A stretch of DNA of 64,000 bases from NCBI RefSeq assembly GCF_002201575.2, contig NC_058406.1, positions 126,956,164 through 127,020,163 on the forward strand, in the 5' to 3' direction. Shown one piece after another: positions 34,298 to 45,060 of this stretch. The notes below the pieces were generated by a model that had not been told where the DNA came from, made no database searches, and saw only the letters and a list, made by a program, of their open reading frames with translations. Position numbers and translations under genes: made by a program. Source of the stretch: Neomonachus schauinslandi (taxonomy: Eukaryota; Chordata; Mammalia; Carnivora; Phocidae). Numbering within the stretch: position 1 is the first letter of the stretch; every line of letters begins with the position of its first letter.

Positions 34298-34710
34298 TTT
34301 TGGTAGTGTACACATGTCTAGGAATTTGTCCATTTCTTCCAGGTTGTCCAATTTGTCGGCATATATTTTTCATATTTTGTATTTTCATATTTATGTTTTC
34401 ATGGTTTGTATCTCTGTGACATTGGTTGTTATTTCTCCTCTCTCATTTGTGATTTTATTTATTTAGGTCCTTCCTCTTTTCTTTTTGATAAGTCTGGCTA
34501 GAAGTTTATACATTTTATTGTTTTTTTCAAAGAACCAGCTCCTGGTTTCATCAATCTGTTCTGTTTTTTAGTTTCTATATCATTTATTTCTGCTCTGATC
34601 TTTATTATTTCCTTCCTTCTGCTGCCTTTAGGTTTCATTTGTTGTTTTTTTCTAGCTTTTTTTGTAAGGTTAGGTTGTTTATTTGAGATTTTTCTTGCTT
34701 CTTGAAGTAA
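34298..34710 (-). mobile_element. Older L1 ORF2 fragment, antisense, beside L1-A
   Basis: 'ctaggaatttgtccatttcttccaggttgtcc', 'gataagtctggctagaag' and 'tttcaaagaaccagctcctggtttcatc' match the endonuclease-RT linker region, which in L1-A lies at 32980-33190. It repeats sequence already present in L1-A but is more diverged, so it is a separate, older element (or a rearranged piece) at the 5' end of L1-A. Confidence 0.8.
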
Positions 34711-34724
34711 CACCTGCAGTGTCT

Positions 34725-34815
34725 TTTCAGAGCAGTGCCTTGAATAGTATGTGATTGAATAGCCAGGGAATGGGAATCTTGGGGGACATCTTTAGAATTA
34801 TGCCTACCATAAAGC
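34725..34815 (+). repeat. Old MaLR/LTR-like repeat, right part
   Basis: 'agccagggaatgggaatcttgggggacatctttagaattatgcctaccat' is the expected 3' end of the repeat that begins at 28893. It shows that the L1 stack inserted into that repeat. Confidence 0.6.
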
Positions 34816-35856
34816 CCAAATTACCTGATTTTTAAACAAAGGTGCTAGCCATCATTATTTATTTCCTAATACAAGGTTGTTTTTCTTGGTATTAAGTAAT
34901 TTTTAACACATCCCTTATTTATATAACTTACAGACAAACCACACACCTCATATATGAGATAATACATATTTAACATATCTTTTTGTTAGAGCAGTTTTTA
35001 GGGCCATCTCTCTGTTAATTCATCAAATGTTTATTAGATATATACTTTGTGCCAGTAACACTAGTTCTGAGTGCTGAGGATTCAATGATGTAAAAGTTGG
35101 AAATTTTACATACAAAGGATACATACTTCTGTCTATCACATAGTTATCTAGGACTTATGTGTCACGGACTCTTCTAAGTTATGGAAATACAGTGGTGAAA
35201 TAAGACACATTGCTGTCATGGAGTGTATGTGGGAAATCTGAAACTAAACATGAGCAAATGAATAGATAATACTTTGTTGGGTGGTTATTAATACCATTAG
35301 AAAAAGTAAAGCAGAGTAAAAGAATAGAGAGTGATAAAGTTGGGGAGTAGGGGCTTGTTGAGTGCTGTTTTAGGTAGCATAGCCAAGGAAGATTTTTAAA
35401 GATAGAGACTTGAGTAAAGTTAGAAAATTTTAGTTGAGAAGACAGAAAATAGGCCAATTGTGACCGCACAGTAAGATAAATGCTATGAGAGAAGTGAAGA
35501 TATATATGAGAGAGTAAGGGCATGCAGAGGGCTAACATCTACATCAGAGGCCAGGGAAGCCTGAAGGAGGAGTTGAACCTAAGTCAATACTTGAAAGATG
35601 GGTGTGAATTAGTAAGAGACTCAGATGGAGGAAAAGCATGTTCAAGGCAAAGCGAGCAGCACATGGGAAAACATATATGTTAGAAGAGGCAGAAAGAAAA
35701 TTGTATATGGTTCAAAATGGCTGTGTTTTTAGCTTATGGTTTTATAACATCGCTGAAAGCAGTGTGAAATATGAATATGTGAATGGCAAGACTAAAGGAA
35801 GGGAGAACTACAGCCACACTACATGAAGACTAGACCAAGCTGGTTCTGATGGGGAT

Positions 35857-36533
35857 AAAAGGAGGGGCAAAAGATGTCCATCAACAGATGAATGGATAAA
35901 GAAGATGTGGTATATATATACAATGGAATATCATGCAGCCATCAAAAGGGATGAGATCTTGCCATTTGCAACGACATGGATGGAAGTGGAGGGTATTATG
36001 CTGACTGAAGTAAGTCAAACAGAGAAAGACATGTATCATATGACCTCACTGATATGAGGAATTCTTAATCTCAGGAAACAAACTGAGGGTTGCTGGAGCG
36101 GGGGGTGGGGTGGGAGGGATGGGGTGACTGGGTGATAGACACTGGGGAGGGTATGTGCTCTGGTAAGTGCTGTGAATTGTGCAAGACTGTTGAATCTCAG
36201 ATCTGTATCTCTGAAACAAATAATGCAATATATGTTAAGAAAAAAAAAAAGAAGAAGATAGCAGGAGGGGAAGAATGAAGGGGGGGAAATCGGAGGGGTA
36301 GATGAACCATGAGAGACAATGGACTCTGAAAAACAAACTGAGGGTTCTAGAGGGGAGGGGGGTGGGAGGATGGGTTAGCCTGGTGATGGGTATTAAAGAG
36401 GGCACGTTCTGCATGAAGCACTGGGTGTTACGCACAAACAATGAATCATGGAACACTACATCTAAAACTAATGATGTAATGTATGGGGATTAACATAACA
36501 ATAAAAAAATTTAAAAAAAAAGGAGGGGCAAAA
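35857..36533 (+). mobile_element. L1 3' end, sense, with perfect 16-bp target-site duplication
   Basis: Starts inside ORF2's last part ('gatgtccatcaacagatgaatgg', 'acaatggaatatcatgcagcc') at 35873 and ends in A-rich tail at about 36517. AAAAGGAGGGGCAAAA is perfect at 35857-35872 and 36518-36533 (some A bases could be tail). The 3' UTR is doubled: two G-rich modules, each starting 'aaacaaactgagggtt' (about 36077 and 36332). It is the only L1 that I see on the plus strand. Short open frames on both strands here are chance. Confidence 0.95.
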
Positions 36534-36724
36534 TTTTGAGATAATATGGGCATGCAATCAATAGCATTTTAAAGTCTTCTGGATGTGGACACTGAAAGTA
36601 GTGGAATCAAGTGTCTGCCATGGTTGACTTGTTATAACAATTCATGGAGATAGGAAATACTGGAGGAAGAATAGACTTGGGGTAAAAGTTAAGGAGTTCG
36701 ATTTTTGACATCTTGAATCTGGGT

Positions 36725-37152
36725 TCTCAAGGGATAATTTTTTAAAAGATTTTATTTATTTAAGAGAGAGAGATCAATGGGCGCCTGGGTGGCTCAGTTG
36801 GTTAAGCCACTGCCTTCGGCTCAGGTCATGACCCTGGAGTCCTGGGATCGAGTCCCGCATCAGGCTCCCTGCTCAGCGGGGAGCCTGCTTCTCCCTCTGA
36901 CCCTCCCCCTTCTCGTGCTCTCTCTATCTCATTCTCTCTCCCAAATAAATAAATAAAATCTTTAAAAAAAAGAGAGAGAGAGAGATCAAGAGAGTGAGTG
37001 CACAAGCAGGGGGAGTGGCATAGGGAGAGGGAGAAGCAGACTCCCCACTAAGCAGGGAGCCTGACATGGGGCTCCATCCCAGGGTCCTGGGTTCATGACC
37101 TGAGCTGAAGGCAGACACTTAACCAACTGAGCCAACCAGGTACCCCTCTCAA
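36725..37152 (-). mobile_element. CAN-type SINE, antisense, itself split by a second SINE
   Basis: Left part 'tttttaaaagattttatttatttaagagagagagatcaa' (36739-36777). Right part resumes at about 36975 with the GAGA tract, 'cagggggagtggcatagggag', 'catcccagggtcctgggttcatgacc' and head 'gagccaaccaggtacccc' (to 37146). TCTCAA flanks the pair weakly (36725-36730 and 37147-37152). Confidence 0.92.
36763..36989 (+). mobile_element. CAN-type SINE inserted, sense, into another SINE
   Basis: Head 'gggcgcctgggtggctcag' from 36778-36779, tail 'aaataaataaataaaatctttaaaaaaa' to about 36974. AGAGAGAGATCAA text flanks it on both sides (ending at 36777 and 36989), duplicating part of the host SINE's GAGA tract. 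The two SINEs lie in opposite orientation, so they can form a hairpin in RNA. Confidence 0.94.
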
Positions 37153-37360
37153 AGCCTAATTTAATGAACATTTTCAACAGGCAATTGGATATTCTTGTTT
37201 GGAGTTCAGACTGAAAAAATTAGAGATTGTCATCATATTAATGGTAGTTGAAACCACAGACATGAATGAAATCACCCAGGGAGAATGTATAGAACAGGGA
37301 GAGAAAATAAGCTAGTAATATATGTGAATTCCAGTTGTTTTGGATACTTCTTAATATTTA

Positions 37361-37583
37361 CATTGTCAGTCTTTTTGTTTGTTTGTTTGTTTGTTTTTTT
37401 AGTGAGGGAGACGGGGATTGTGGGGAGGGGGAGAAAGAGGGGAAGAGAGAATCTTAAGCAGGCTTCATGCCCAATGCAGAGCCTGATGCAGGGCTTGAGC
37501 TCACAATCCTGAGATTCTGAGCCAAAATAAAAAATCAGACACTTAACCTACTGAGCCACCCAGGTTGCCCCTGCATTGTCAGT
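37361..37583 (-). mobile_element. Older CAN-type SINE, antisense
   Basis: Body about 37371-37573, diverged: 'gggagacggggattgtggggagg', 'gcagagcctgatgcagggcttgagctcacaatcctgag' and head 'gagccacccaggttgcccc'. CATTGTCAGT flanks it at 37361-37370 and 37574-37583. Confidence 0.92.
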
Positions 37584-37977
37584 TTTTAATTTTAGATCTG
37601 ATGTGTGGTATCTGTTGGGCTGGTATCTCATTGTGGCTTTGATTTTTGTTCCCCTTTTGACTTCTGAGGTTTATTGGCCAGGTTATTTCCCTTTTGACTT
37701 ATGAGGTTTATTGGCCATTTGGATATCCTATTTTATGAAGTAGATCACACAAATATTTTGCCCACTTTTCTATTAGATAGTTTATTTTTCTTCTATTGAT
37801 TTGTAGGAACTCTTTCTATATTAGGAATATACATCTTTTGTTGGATACATGTATTACAAATGTCTTCTCCCATTCACTGGCTTGCCTTTTTACTCTCTTA
37901 ATGGTGTCTTTTAATAAAAAGAAATCCCTAATTTCAATTAAGTCCAATTTATAAATCTTTTCCCTCATGGTTACTGT

Positions 37978-38230
37978 TTTTGTAACTAGTTTATTTTATT
38001 TTATTTTTTTTTAAATTATTTTTAAAAGATTTTATTTATTTATTTGACAGAGAGAGAGATAGCGAGAGCAGGAACACAAGCAGGGGGAGTGGGAGAGGGA
38101 GAGGCAGGCTTCCTGCCGAGCAGGGAGCCCGATGCGGGACTCGATCCCAGGACCCCAGGATCATGACCTGAGCCAAAGGCAGACGCTTAATGACTGAGCC
38201 ACCCAGGCGCCCGCTTTTGTAACTAGTTTA
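37978..38230 (-). mobile_element. CAN-type SINE inside old L1M, 16-bp target-site duplication
   Basis: SINE 37994-38214 with (TTTTA)n tail, GAGA tract, 'cccgatgcgggactcgatcccagg' and head 'gagccacccaggcgccc'. TTTTGTAACTAGTTTA at 37978-37993 and 38215-38230. Confidence 0.97.
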
Positions 38231-39181
38231 AAAAGTGTTTTCCTATCTTGAGGACATGAAGGTATTTTCTAGTTCTACCTTTTAGAAGACTGATTTTTAT
38301 CGCCTTTTACATTATTCTACATTCCATTTAGAAGTGGTTTTTTTTTTTTTGTATAATGTGAAGTAGGGATATTCATTTATTTTCAAATGAATACTTGATT
38401 GATTTAGTATCATTCACCATCCATTCTCTATTGCACCACAGAACCATCTTAGACAAATCAAGTGATTACGTATGTATGAGTTTGTTTCTGTGTTCTTTAT
38501 TCTGTTCCATTGATTTATTTTTTGAACATGGAAGGGAGACTGCCTGGAAATACTGAGTACTGTAGGCTTAAAAAATGACTCTATTTTAATTCTTGTAGCT
38601 TTATAATAAGACTTGATATATGGTAGTGTAAGTCCTCTGTTTTCCTTCTTCAAGATTATCTTGGCTATTCTTGGCTTTTAACATTTCTATAAAAATTTTA
38701 GAATCATTTCCACAAAATATCTTGTTGGATTTTGAATTGGCATTTTACTGAATCAATAGATACATTTGTGAAGAACTAACCTTTTTTTTATAACATCGAG
38801 TCTTCCAATCCATGAACAGGATATATCCTTCAATTTATTTAGGTCTTTATTTTTCTTCCCCCCCTCCCTCCCTCCTCCCTCCCCCCTTTCATTCTTTTTT
38901 TTTAGTTTCTAATTTTATTATGTTATGTTAGTCACCATACAATACATCATTAGTTTTTGATGTAGTGATCCACGATCCATTGTTTTCGTATAACACCCAG
39001 TGTTCCATGCAGTACGTGCCCTCCTTAATACCCATCACCAGGCTAACCAATCCCCCCTCCCCCCTCCCCTCTAGAACCCTCAGTTTGTTTCTCAGGTCCA
39101 TAGTCTCTCATGGTTCATCTCTCCCTCCAATTCCCCCCCCCATTTTTCCCTTCCTTCTCCTAATGTCCTCCATGCTATTCC

Positions 39182-42100
39182 TTATGTTCCACAAATAAGT
39201 GAAACCATATGGTAATTGACTTTCTCTGCTTGACTTATTTCACTTAGCATAATCTCCTCCAGTCCCATCCATGTTGATGTAAAAGTTGGGTATTCATCTT
39301 TTCTGATGGCTGAGTAATATTCCATTGTATATATGGACCACATCTTCTTTATCCATTCATCTGTTGAAGGGCATCTCGCCTCTTTCCACAGTTTGGCTAT
39401 TGCAGACATTGCTGCTATGAACATTGGGGTGCATATGGCCCTTCTTTTCACTACATCTGTGTCTTTGGGGTAAATACCCAGTAGTGCAATTGCTGGGTCA
39501 TAGGGTAGTTCTATTTTTAACTTTTTGAGGAACTTCCATACTGTTTTCCAAAGTGGCTGTACCAACTTGCATTCCCACCAACAGTGTAAGAGGGTTCTGC
39601 TTTCTCCACAACCTCTCCAACATTTGTTGTTTCTTTCCCTGTCCATTTTTGCCATTCTAACTGGTGTAAGGTGGTATCTCAGTGTGGTTTTGATTTGGAT
39701 TTCCCTGATGGCTAATGATGATGAACATTTTTTCATGTGTCTGTTAGCCATTTGTATGTCTTCTTCAGAGAAGTGTCTGTTCATCTCTTCTGCCCATTTT
39801 TTGACTTGATTATTTGTTTTTTGGGTGTTGAGTTTGAGAAGTTCTTTATAGATTTTGGATACCAGCCCTTTATCTGTAGTGTCATTTGCAAAAATCTTCT
39901 CCCATTCCATGGGTTGCCTCTTTGTTCTGTTGACTGTTTCCTTTGCTGTGCAGAAGCTTTTTATCTTGATGAAGTCCCAAAAGTTCTTTTTGGTTTTGTT
40001 TTACTAGCTTTTGGAGATGTATCTTGAAAGAAGTTGCTGTGGCCGATGTCAAAGAGGTTACTGCCTATGTTCTCCTCTAGGATTTTGATGGATTCCTGTC
40101 TCACATTGAGGTCTTTCATCCACTCTGAGTTTATCTTTGTGAATGGTGTTAGAGAATGGTCAAGTTTCATTGTTCTTCATGTGGCTGTCCAATTTTCCCA
40201 GCACCATTTATTGAAGAGACTGTCTTTTTTCCATTGCATGTTTTTTCCTGCTTTGTCAAAGATTATTTGACCATAGAGATGAGGGTCCATATCTGGGTTC
40301 TCTATTCTGTTCCATTGGTCTGTATGTCTGTTTTTGTGTCAGTACCATGATGTCTTGGTGATCACTGATTTGTAATAGAGCTTTAAATCGGGCAACGTGA
40401 TGCCCCCAGCTTTGTTTTTCTTTTTCAACATCTCCTTGGCGATTCGGGGTCTTTTCTGATTCCATACAAATTTTAGGATTGTTTGTTCCAGCACTTTGAA
40501 AAATGTCATTGGAATTTTGGTCGGGATGGCATTGAAGGTATAGATTGCTCTGGGTAGCATAAACATTTTAACAATGCTTATTCTTCCGATCCATGAGCAT
40601 GGAATATTTTTCCATCTTTTTGTGTCTTCTTCAATTTCTTTCATGAGTGTTTTGTAGTTCCTAGAGTATAGATCCTTTACCTCTTTGGTTCGGTTTATTC
40701 TGAGGTATCTTATGGTTTTTGGTGCTATTGTAAATGGAATCGTTTCTTTAATTTCTCTTTCTGCAGTTGCGTTGTTAGTGTATAAGAAAGCAACTGATTT
40801 CTGTGCATTGATTTTGTATCCTGCCACATTACTGAATTGCTGGATGAGTTCTAGTAATTTGGGGGTGGAGTCTTTTGGGTTCCCCACATAAAGTATCATG
40901 TCGTCTGCGAAAAGAGAGAGTTTGACTTCTTCTTTGCCAATTTGAATACCTTTTATTTCTTTTTGTTGTCTGATTGCTGTTGCTAGAACTTCTAGTACTA
41001 TGGTGAACAACAGTGGTGAGAGTGGGCACTCTTGACGTGTTCCTGATCTTAAGGGAAAGGCTCTCAGCTTTTCCCCACTGAGGATGATATTTGCTGTGGG
41101 TTTTTCATAGATGGATTTTATGAGCTTGAGGAATGTTCCCTCTATCCCTATACTCTGGAGAGTTTTAATCAGGAAAGGATGTTGTATTTTGTCAAATGCT
41201 TTTTCTGCATCAATTGAGAGGACCATATGGTTCTTCTCCCTCCTCTTATTAATGTGTTCTATCACACTGATTGATTTGCAAATGTTGAACCACCCTTGCA
41301 TCCTGGGGATAAATCCCATTTAGTCCTGGTGGATGATCCTTTTAATGTATTGTTGGATCCTATTAGCTAGGATTTTGTTGAGGATTTTGGAATCCATATT
41401 CATCAGGGGTATCGGTCTGAAATTCTCCTTTTTGCTGGGGTCTTTGCCTGGTTTGGGGATTAAGGTAATGCTGGCCTCATAGAATGAGGTTGGAAGTTTT
41501 CCTTCTGTTTCTATTTTTTGAAATAGCTTCAGTAGAATAGGTATTATTTCTTCTTTGAATGTTTGATAGAATTCCCCAGGGAATCCATCAGGCCCTGGAC
41601 TCTTGTTTTTTGGGAGGTTTTTGATCACTGCTTCAATCTCATTACTGGTTATTGGCCTATTCAGGTTGTCAATTTCTTCCTGTTTCAGCTTGGCAGCTTA
41701 TAGGTTTCCAGGAAGGCCTCCATTTCATCCAGATTGCTCAGTTTATTGGCATATAGTTGTTGATAATAATTTCTAATAATTGTTTCTATTTCCTTGGTGT
41801 TAGTCGTGATCTCTCCCCTTTCATTCATAATTTTATTAATTTGGGTCCTTTCTCTCTTCTTTTGGATAAGTCTGGCCAGTGGTTTATCAATCTTATTAAT
41901 TCTTTCAAAGAACCAACTTCTAGTTTCATTGATCTGATCTACTGTGTTTCTGGTTTCTAATTCATTGATTTCTGCTCTAATTTTAATTATTTCTCTTCTA
42001 ATGCATGGCTTAGGCGTCGTTTGTTGCTTTTTCTCTAGTTCTTTGAGGTGTAGAGTTAGTTGGTGAATTCGGGATTTTTCTATTTTTTTGAGTGAGGCTT

Positions 42101-43028
42101 GGATGGCTATGTATTTCCCCCTTAGGACCGCCTTTGCAGTATCCCATAGGTTTTGGACCGATGTGTTTTCATTCTCATTGATTTCCATGAATTGTTTAAG
42201 TTCTTCTTTGATTTCTTGGTTGACCCAAACATTCTTGAGCAGAGTGGTCTTTAGCTTCCAAGTGTTTGAATTTCTGCCAAATTTTTTTTTTTTTGTGATT
42301 GAGTTCCAGTTTTAGAGCATTGTGGTCTGAGAATATGCAGGGAATAATCTCAATCTTTTGGTATCAGTTGAGACCTGATTTATGACTCAGTATATGGTCT
42401 ATTCTGGAGAAAGTTCCATGTGAGCTTGAGAAGAATGAGTATTCTGTTGTATTAGGGTGGAATGTTCTGTAAATATCTATGAGGTCCATCTGGTCCAATG
42501 TGTCATTCAAAGCTCTTGTTTCCTTGTTGATTTTCTGCTTAGATGATCTGTCTATTGCTGAGAGTGGAGTATTGAGGTCTCCTACAATTAACGTATTGTT
42601 ATCAATATGACTCTTTATTTTGGTTAACAGTTGGCTTATGTAGATGGCTGCTCCCATGTTGGGGGCATAGATATTTACAATTGTTAGATCTTCTTGTGGG
42701 ATAGACCCTTTAAGAATGCTATAGTGTCCTTCTGTGTCTCTTATTACAGACTTTAGTTTAAAATCTAATTTGTCTGATATAAGAATTGCTACCCCAGCTT
42801 TCTTTTGAGGTCCGCTGGCATTGAAGATAGATTTCCATCCCTTCACTTTCAGTCTGGATGTATCTTTAGGGAGATACTCAAAATGGGAGAGACTCAAAAT
42901 GAGTCTCTTGTAGACAGCATATGGATGGGTCCTGTCTTTTTATCTGCAACCCTGTGCCGTTTTATGGGAGCGTTTAGGCCATTCATGTTGAGAGTGATTA
43001 TTGAAAGATATGAATTAATTGTCATCAT
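39182..43028 (-). pseudogene. L1-B ORF2 relic (endonuclease + reverse transcriptase)
   Basis: Nearly complete but frameshifted ORF2. The start ATG at 43026-43028 is followed by SYLSIITLNMNGLNAP-like coding. Compared with L1-A, five bases are missing near 42942, and a short local duplication with 'actcaaaatg' twice lies at 42876-42900, both breaking the frame. Downstream pieces are 42364-42897 (endonuclease part; GDLNTPLS and SRIDHIL aspartates kept), 41685-42188 (linker), 41320-41628 (SPGPDGFPGEFYQTF, RT start), 40339-41319 (RT core with single FADD motif, ILYVGNPKDS) and 39182-39910 (C-terminus with CWRGCGESRTLLHCWWEC, ending LICGT). The active-site segment is single copy here, in contrast to L1-A. 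Confidence 0.93.
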
Positions 43029-43106
43029 GTTGCCTGTGAAGACGTTGTTTTTATAGATTGTCCCTGTAAATTTCTGTTGTAGATCACTCTTGGGGTCTTT
43101 CTCCTT

Positions 43107-43998
43107 TTATAGAACCCCCCTTAATATTTCTTGCAGGGCCGGCTTAGTGGTCACATATTCTTTCAACTTCTGCCGGTCGTGGAAGCTCTGCATCTCTCCA
43201 TCCATTCTAAATGAAAGCCTTGCCGGATAAAGTATTCTTGGCTGCATGTTCTTCTCATTTAGTACCCTGAATATATCTTGCCAGGCCTTTCTGGCTTACC
43301 AGGTCTCTGTGGATAGGTCTGACGTTATTCTGATGTTCCTCCCTCTGTATGTAAGGAATCTCTTCCCCCTAACTGCCCTTAAGATGGTTTCTTTGGTTCT
43401 AAGATTTGCAAGTTTTACTATTACATGCCGGGGTGTTGGCCTGTTTTCCTTGATCTTAGGAGGGATCCTCTCTACCTCTAGGACTCAAATGTTTGTTTCA
43501 TTCCCCAGATTAGGGAAGTTCTCAGCTACGATTTGCTCAAATACATCTTCTAGCCCTTTCTCTCTCTCCACTCCCTCCGGGATTCCAATTATTCTGACAT
43601 TGGAATGCCTCATGGTGTCACTTATTTCTCTGATTCTATTTTCATGGATTCTGAGTTGTTTTTCCCTGGCCTCCTCTTTTCCCTTTTTATCCATTATACT
43701 GTCTTCCAGATCGCTTATTCTCTCTTCTGTCTCAGTTACCCTAGCTGTTAGATTATCTAGATTGGATTGGATCTCATTGATAGCATTTTTAAGTTCTGCC
43801 AATTCCCCTTTTATTTCTGCCCTTAGAGACTCTATGTTGCCATTAATTGATTTCTCCATTCTAGCCATTGTCTTCACAATTGCTAGCCTGAATTCCATCT
43901 CTGACATCTTGGTTATATCTGCATCCATTTGTAAATCTGCAGCATAAGTCATAATCTCTGAGTCTTTTCTGTTTTGGGGGGCTCCTCCTCCTAGTCAT
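43107..43998 (-). pseudogene. L1-B ORF1 relic (RNA-binding chaperone)
   Basis: ORF1p is the trimeric RNA-binding protein of LINE-1. The start at 43996-43998 reads MTRRRSPPKQK, then one extra A in an A-run (about 43967) shifts the frame. In the proper frame follow a coiled-coil region rich in heptads (LRAEIKGELAELKNAINEIQ and on) and the RRM start (SNVRIIGIPEGVE). An in-frame TGA at 43485-43487 and a TAA at 43296-43298 follow, then the C-terminal domain text and a natural-looking stop at 43107-43109. Total length is about 297 codons. With one frameshift and two stops the protein cannot be made whole. Confidence 0.92.
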
Positions 43999-45049
43999 TC
44001 TGTTGATGGGTGTTTGAGGGAATGTATAGAGTCCAAATTATTGACCAGAACCCAAGCAAGATGCACCTGTTTTCTTGGGACCTTAGGGTTGCTGGCCTCT
44101 TGTTTTCCCCCTGTCTTCTGTGGGAGGGGCCTGCCGTGCTGTTACTCAGGCAACCCTGTTTGGGCGGAGTTGCCCTGTGTCCCTGTGGAGGGGGATGGCC
44201 TCAGTGGGCATCAGTCTTTGGGGCTTTTGTTCTCTGGCACCTTTCCCTGGCGGCTTTCCGCGTCTCTTCCGCAAGTCAGAGCAGAAGAGACCGTTTCCAA
44301 CCCTCTGCCTCAGAGCAGAGACCACAGCCTGCTCTCCAGGCCACACTGTCTCTGTTTCTGTCCGTGCTGCTATAAACTGCAGCGTCCTGGGTTGTGCGCC
44401 CCTCCGCAGCGCTCCCAGTCCTGCGTCCAGGTCGGGGCACGTCTCTGCCCTTTCTGCTTCTAAAACTGCCAGCCGCTCCCAATTCGCGCCTGCGCGACTC
44501 CGCTGCTTGGGGTCCTGTCCCGGGGACTGCAGTTCGTGTGTGGCTCCACTGCTTGGGGTTTCCACCCCCGGGGGTTGCAGTTCACTGGCGCGACTCAGGT
44601 GCACCGGTTTCCATCCCGGAGGCTGCAGTTCGTGTGTGCGCGACCGTCGCTCCGGTTTCTGTCCGGGGGGGCTGCGGTTCGCCTGCGCGGGACCCCGCCA
44701 GTCTGGTTTTCCACCCCAGGGGCTGCCCTAAAGTTCTTTCCCGGCGCTACCAGTCTGCGAGTCTGTGCCCTGTCCGCAGCATGTGAGGCTGTCACTCACC
44801 AGCCGTGTAGGATCCCCATGGCCAGGCACCCTCCCGCTGCCGTTTATCCTCCGATATCTGCCCGCAGAATCACAGCTCTCCGCGTCGTACCTCACAACCA
44901 ACCGCCTGCGATATTCTGTTCGTAGAGATCCAGATCTTCTTACATCTCAGGCTGGTTTCGTGGGTGCTCAGAGTGGTCTGGTAGATATCCAGCTCAATTC
45001 CGGGGACCAGTTGAAATAGGGTCCCCTACTCCTCCGCCATCTTTCCCCA
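43999..45049 (-). promoter_or_regulatory. L1-B GC-rich 5' UTR / internal promoter region
   Basis: The 1-kb region is GC- and CpG-rich, unlike the AT-rich surroundings. It begins (minus strand, 45049 inward) with GGGGAAAGATGGCGGAGGAG. AAGATGGCGG is the type of YY1 site found at the start of L1 promoters. Known LINE-1s start transcription from this position by an internal promoter, and activity here is inference. The many long open frames over it on both strands (44010-44925, up to 203 codons) come from high GC and lack of stops and are not genes. Confidence 0.8.
44484..44728. repeat. Five degenerate ~48-bp tandem units in L1-B 5' UTR
   Basis: Anchors CTGCAGTTCG or close variants lie at 44527, 44575, 44623 and 44672, with a truncated fifth at about 44723. 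The spacing is 48-51 bases. Units share 'ccggtttcc/ctgtcc...ccggggg.ctgcagttcg' text with GC-rich spacers. Confidence 0.85.
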
Positions 45050-45060
45050 CTCCCTCCCCC

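Larger units (their letters stand above)
35000..37320 (-). repeat. L2 LINE relic, antisense, split by L1 and SINE insertions
   Basis: Three pieces in order: about 35010-35856 ('tgttctgagtgctgaggattcaatgatg' type start, 'aagtaaagcagagtaaaag', 'ggccagggaagcctgaaggagg'), 36534-36735 ('gcattttaaagtcttctggatgtgg') and 37150-37310 ('caggcaattggatattcttgtttggagttcag', 'gaatgaaatcacccagggagaatgtatag'). The order matches antisense L2. It is interrupted by an L1 3' end at 35873-36516 and a SINE nest at 36740-37146. Confidence 0.7.

Noticed and set aside
43246..43947. 233-codon plus-strand frame
   Set aside because: Antisense shadow of L1-B ORF1. The coiled-coil codons on the minus strand read as Leu/Ser/Ile on the plus strand.
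44010..44925. Several overlapping open frames of 120-203 codons on both strands in GC-rich DNA
   Set aside because: They lie in the 5' UTR of the full-length L1-B. High GC lowers stop frequency, no frame resembles a known protein, and several overlap each other.
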